From positions 1 through 7,132 of the forward strand of contig VAXA01000247.1 of NCBI GenBank assembly GCA_005883365.1: DNA of 7,132 nt. The letters run 5' to 3'. Numbering within the stretch: position 1 is the first letter of the stretch; each line of letters starts with the position of its first letter. The notes below the pieces were generated by a model that was not told where the DNA came from, searched no databases, and saw only the letters and a list, made by a program, of their open reading frames with translations. Made by a program: the position numbers and the translations under genes. Origin of the DNA: Actinomycetota bacterium (lineage in GTDB: Bacteria; Actinomycetota; Thermoleophilia; Gaiellales; Gaiellaceae). Below are positions 6,250 to 7,132 of the stretch, piece by piece.

Positions 6250-6945
6250 ATGCCCGAAACGACCCTGACCTGGCTCGGTCACGCGACGTTCCGCTTCGAC
6301 ACACCCGGCGGGAAGCGCGTCTACATCGACCCCTTCCTCAACGGAAACCCGAAGTGTCCGGAGTCCGAGCTCGAGCCGGAGCGCATCGACGTGATCGCGC
6401 TCACGCACGGCCACGGCGACCACGTCGGCGACACCGTCGAGCTGGCGAAGAAGCACGCCTGCACGGTGATTGCGCCGGTCGAGCTCGCCGACTGGCTGCA
6501 GATGAAGCACGAGCTCCAGAGCGTCCTCGATCCGAACAAGGGCGGCACCGTCGAAGCGGCCGGCGTCAAGTTCACGCTCACGAACGCGCACCACTCGAGC
6601 TCGAACAACGACCTGGAGTACATGGGCGAGCCGTGCGGCATCGTGGTCGAGGTCGAGAACGGGACGAAGCTCTACTTCGCCGGCGACACGTGCGTCTTCG
6701 GCGACATGCAGCTGATCGCGCGGATCTACGGGCCGCTCGACCTCGCGATCCTCCCGATCGGCGACCACTACACGATGGGCCCGCGGGAGGCGGCCGTCGC
6801 GCTCGAGCTGCTCGGCACGAAGCGCTGTGTCCCGTGCCACTACGGCACCTTCCCGCCGCTCGTGGGCACGCCGGCCGAGTTGCGCAAGCTCGCGCCCAAC
6901 GTGCAGGTCGACGAGATGGAGCCCGGCGGCTCCCTGACCCTGTGA
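6250..6945 (+). CDS. UPF0173-type metal-dependent hydrolase (metallo-beta-lactamase fold)
   Basis: The 231-residue protein matches the UPF0173/YtkL-like group, whose usual length is about 225-230. It opens with TLTWLGHATFRF (5-16; H11 is typical of the group) and has DPFLNGNP (27-34). The dinuclear metal motif THGHGDHVGD supplies H53, H55, D57 and H58. Further ligand candidates are H115 (in NAHHSSSN), D146 (in YFAGDTCVFGD) and H197 in the hallmark HYGTFPP (197-203). No signal peptide is present, so it should be cytoplasmic. The fold and metal site are secure. The natural substrate of this group is not established, so a beta-lactamase role should not be assumed. It has its own RBS and is divergent from the membrane-protein gene. 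Its stop overlaps the next start as GTGA, suggesting a two-gene or longer operon. Confidence -1.
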   Translation: MPETTLTWLGHATFRFDTPGGKRVYIDPFLNGNPKCPESELEPERIDVIALTHGHGDHVGDTVELAKKHACTVIAPVELADWLQMKHELQSVLDPNKGGTVEAAGVKFTLTNAHHSSSNNDLEYMGEPCGIVVEVENGTKLYFAGDTCVFGDMQLIARIYGPLDLAILPIGDHYTMGPREAAVALELLGTKRCVPCHYGTFPPLVGTPAELRKLAPNVQVDEMEPGGSLTL

Positions 6946-7132
6946 GGGAACGCTGGTGGGGCGGGAGCGGCCGGCGAGTGCCGGAGCTCGCGGTCGAGGG
7001 GGATCCCGCAGTGCCGGCGGAGGAGGCGCTCGTCGTCGACGGCGTCGGCGACCTGCAGCCGATCGCCGAAGCGTTCGAGGCGGGCCGGCCCGTCGTCGTG
7101 CGCGCGTCGTCGGCGCAGGAGGTGCGCGCCGC
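6942..7132 (+). CDS. Unidentified protein, 3' end beyond the window
   Basis: An open frame runs from GTG 6942, overlapping the hydrolase stop (GTGA), to the window edge: 63 codons plus two bases. The translation starts MRERWWGGSGRRVPELAV and later holds LVVDGVGDLQPIAEAFEAGRPVVVRA (about 35-60), an alternating strand-helix-strand pattern typical of a soluble alpha/beta protein. Other possible starts are GTG 6978 (GGGAG at 6963-6967) and GTG 7011 (AGGGGG at 6997-7002), both with better Shine-Dalgarno spacing than 6942. The segment from about 35 faintly resembles the SepF core (a helix then a PV-hydrophobic strand), but there is too little sequence to name it. Codon use fits the neighbours, so a real gene is likely. 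Confidence -1.
   Translation, partial: MRERWWGGSGRRVPELAVEGDPAVPAEEALVVDGVGDLQPIAEAFEAGRPVVVRASSAQEVRA

Noticed and set aside
6244..6840. - strand frame opposite the hydrolase (198 codons)
   Set aside because: Biased charged composition. The + strand has the full metal-binding motif set.
1..7132. Search for tRNA, rRNA, CRISPR arrays, insertion sequences, attachment sites or phage genes
   Set aside because: No cloverleaf, regularly spaced repeats, transposase or integrase motifs, or terminal inverted repeats were seen by eye on either strand.

Overview
The window is about 70% G+C by eye, almost entirely coding, with strong G/C third-position bias. It looks like a piece of a high-GC actinobacterial chromosome. 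The secreted repeat-type protein, the style of the NuoL/M/N proteins and the UPF0173 hydrolase recall the class Thermoleophilia (Gaiellales/Solirubrobacterales). That placement is from remembered family resemblance, not a search.

Layout. Positions 2-4751 hold the 3' end of a nuo (respiratory complex I) operon: nuoL (5'-truncated by the window edge), nuoM and nuoN on the + strand. They are joined by 4-base ATGA and GTGA stop/start overlaps, which suggests translational coupling. These three genes encode the antiporter-like, proton-pumping membrane subunits of NADH:quinone oxidoreductase. Positions 4752-4872 follow with overlapping GCCC/GGGC hairpins that may end the operon, then a separate hairpin abutting a strong ribosome binding site. 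Positions 4873-5667 encode a secreted two-domain beta-rich protein of unknown function. A 12-bp-stem hairpin lies in the convergent gap before a small four-helix membrane protein on the - strand (5766-6173). A short divergent control region (6174-6249) then leads to a UPF0173-type metallo-beta-lactamase-fold hydrolase (6250-6945). That gene overlaps by 4 bases the start of an unidentified gene that runs off the window (6942-7132).

How the genes work together. Only the nuo genes form a clear functional unit. The downstream genes look like independent short transcription units.

I do not see a convincing novel multi-gene system, mobile element, CRISPR array, tRNA or rRNA. The most notable observation is that NuoL lacks the transmembrane glutamate and the partner arginine that correspond to E. 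coli NuoL E144 and R175, while NuoM and NuoN keep their full sets of proton-path Glu/Lys residues. This may be a lineage trait, and alignment with relatives would show it.
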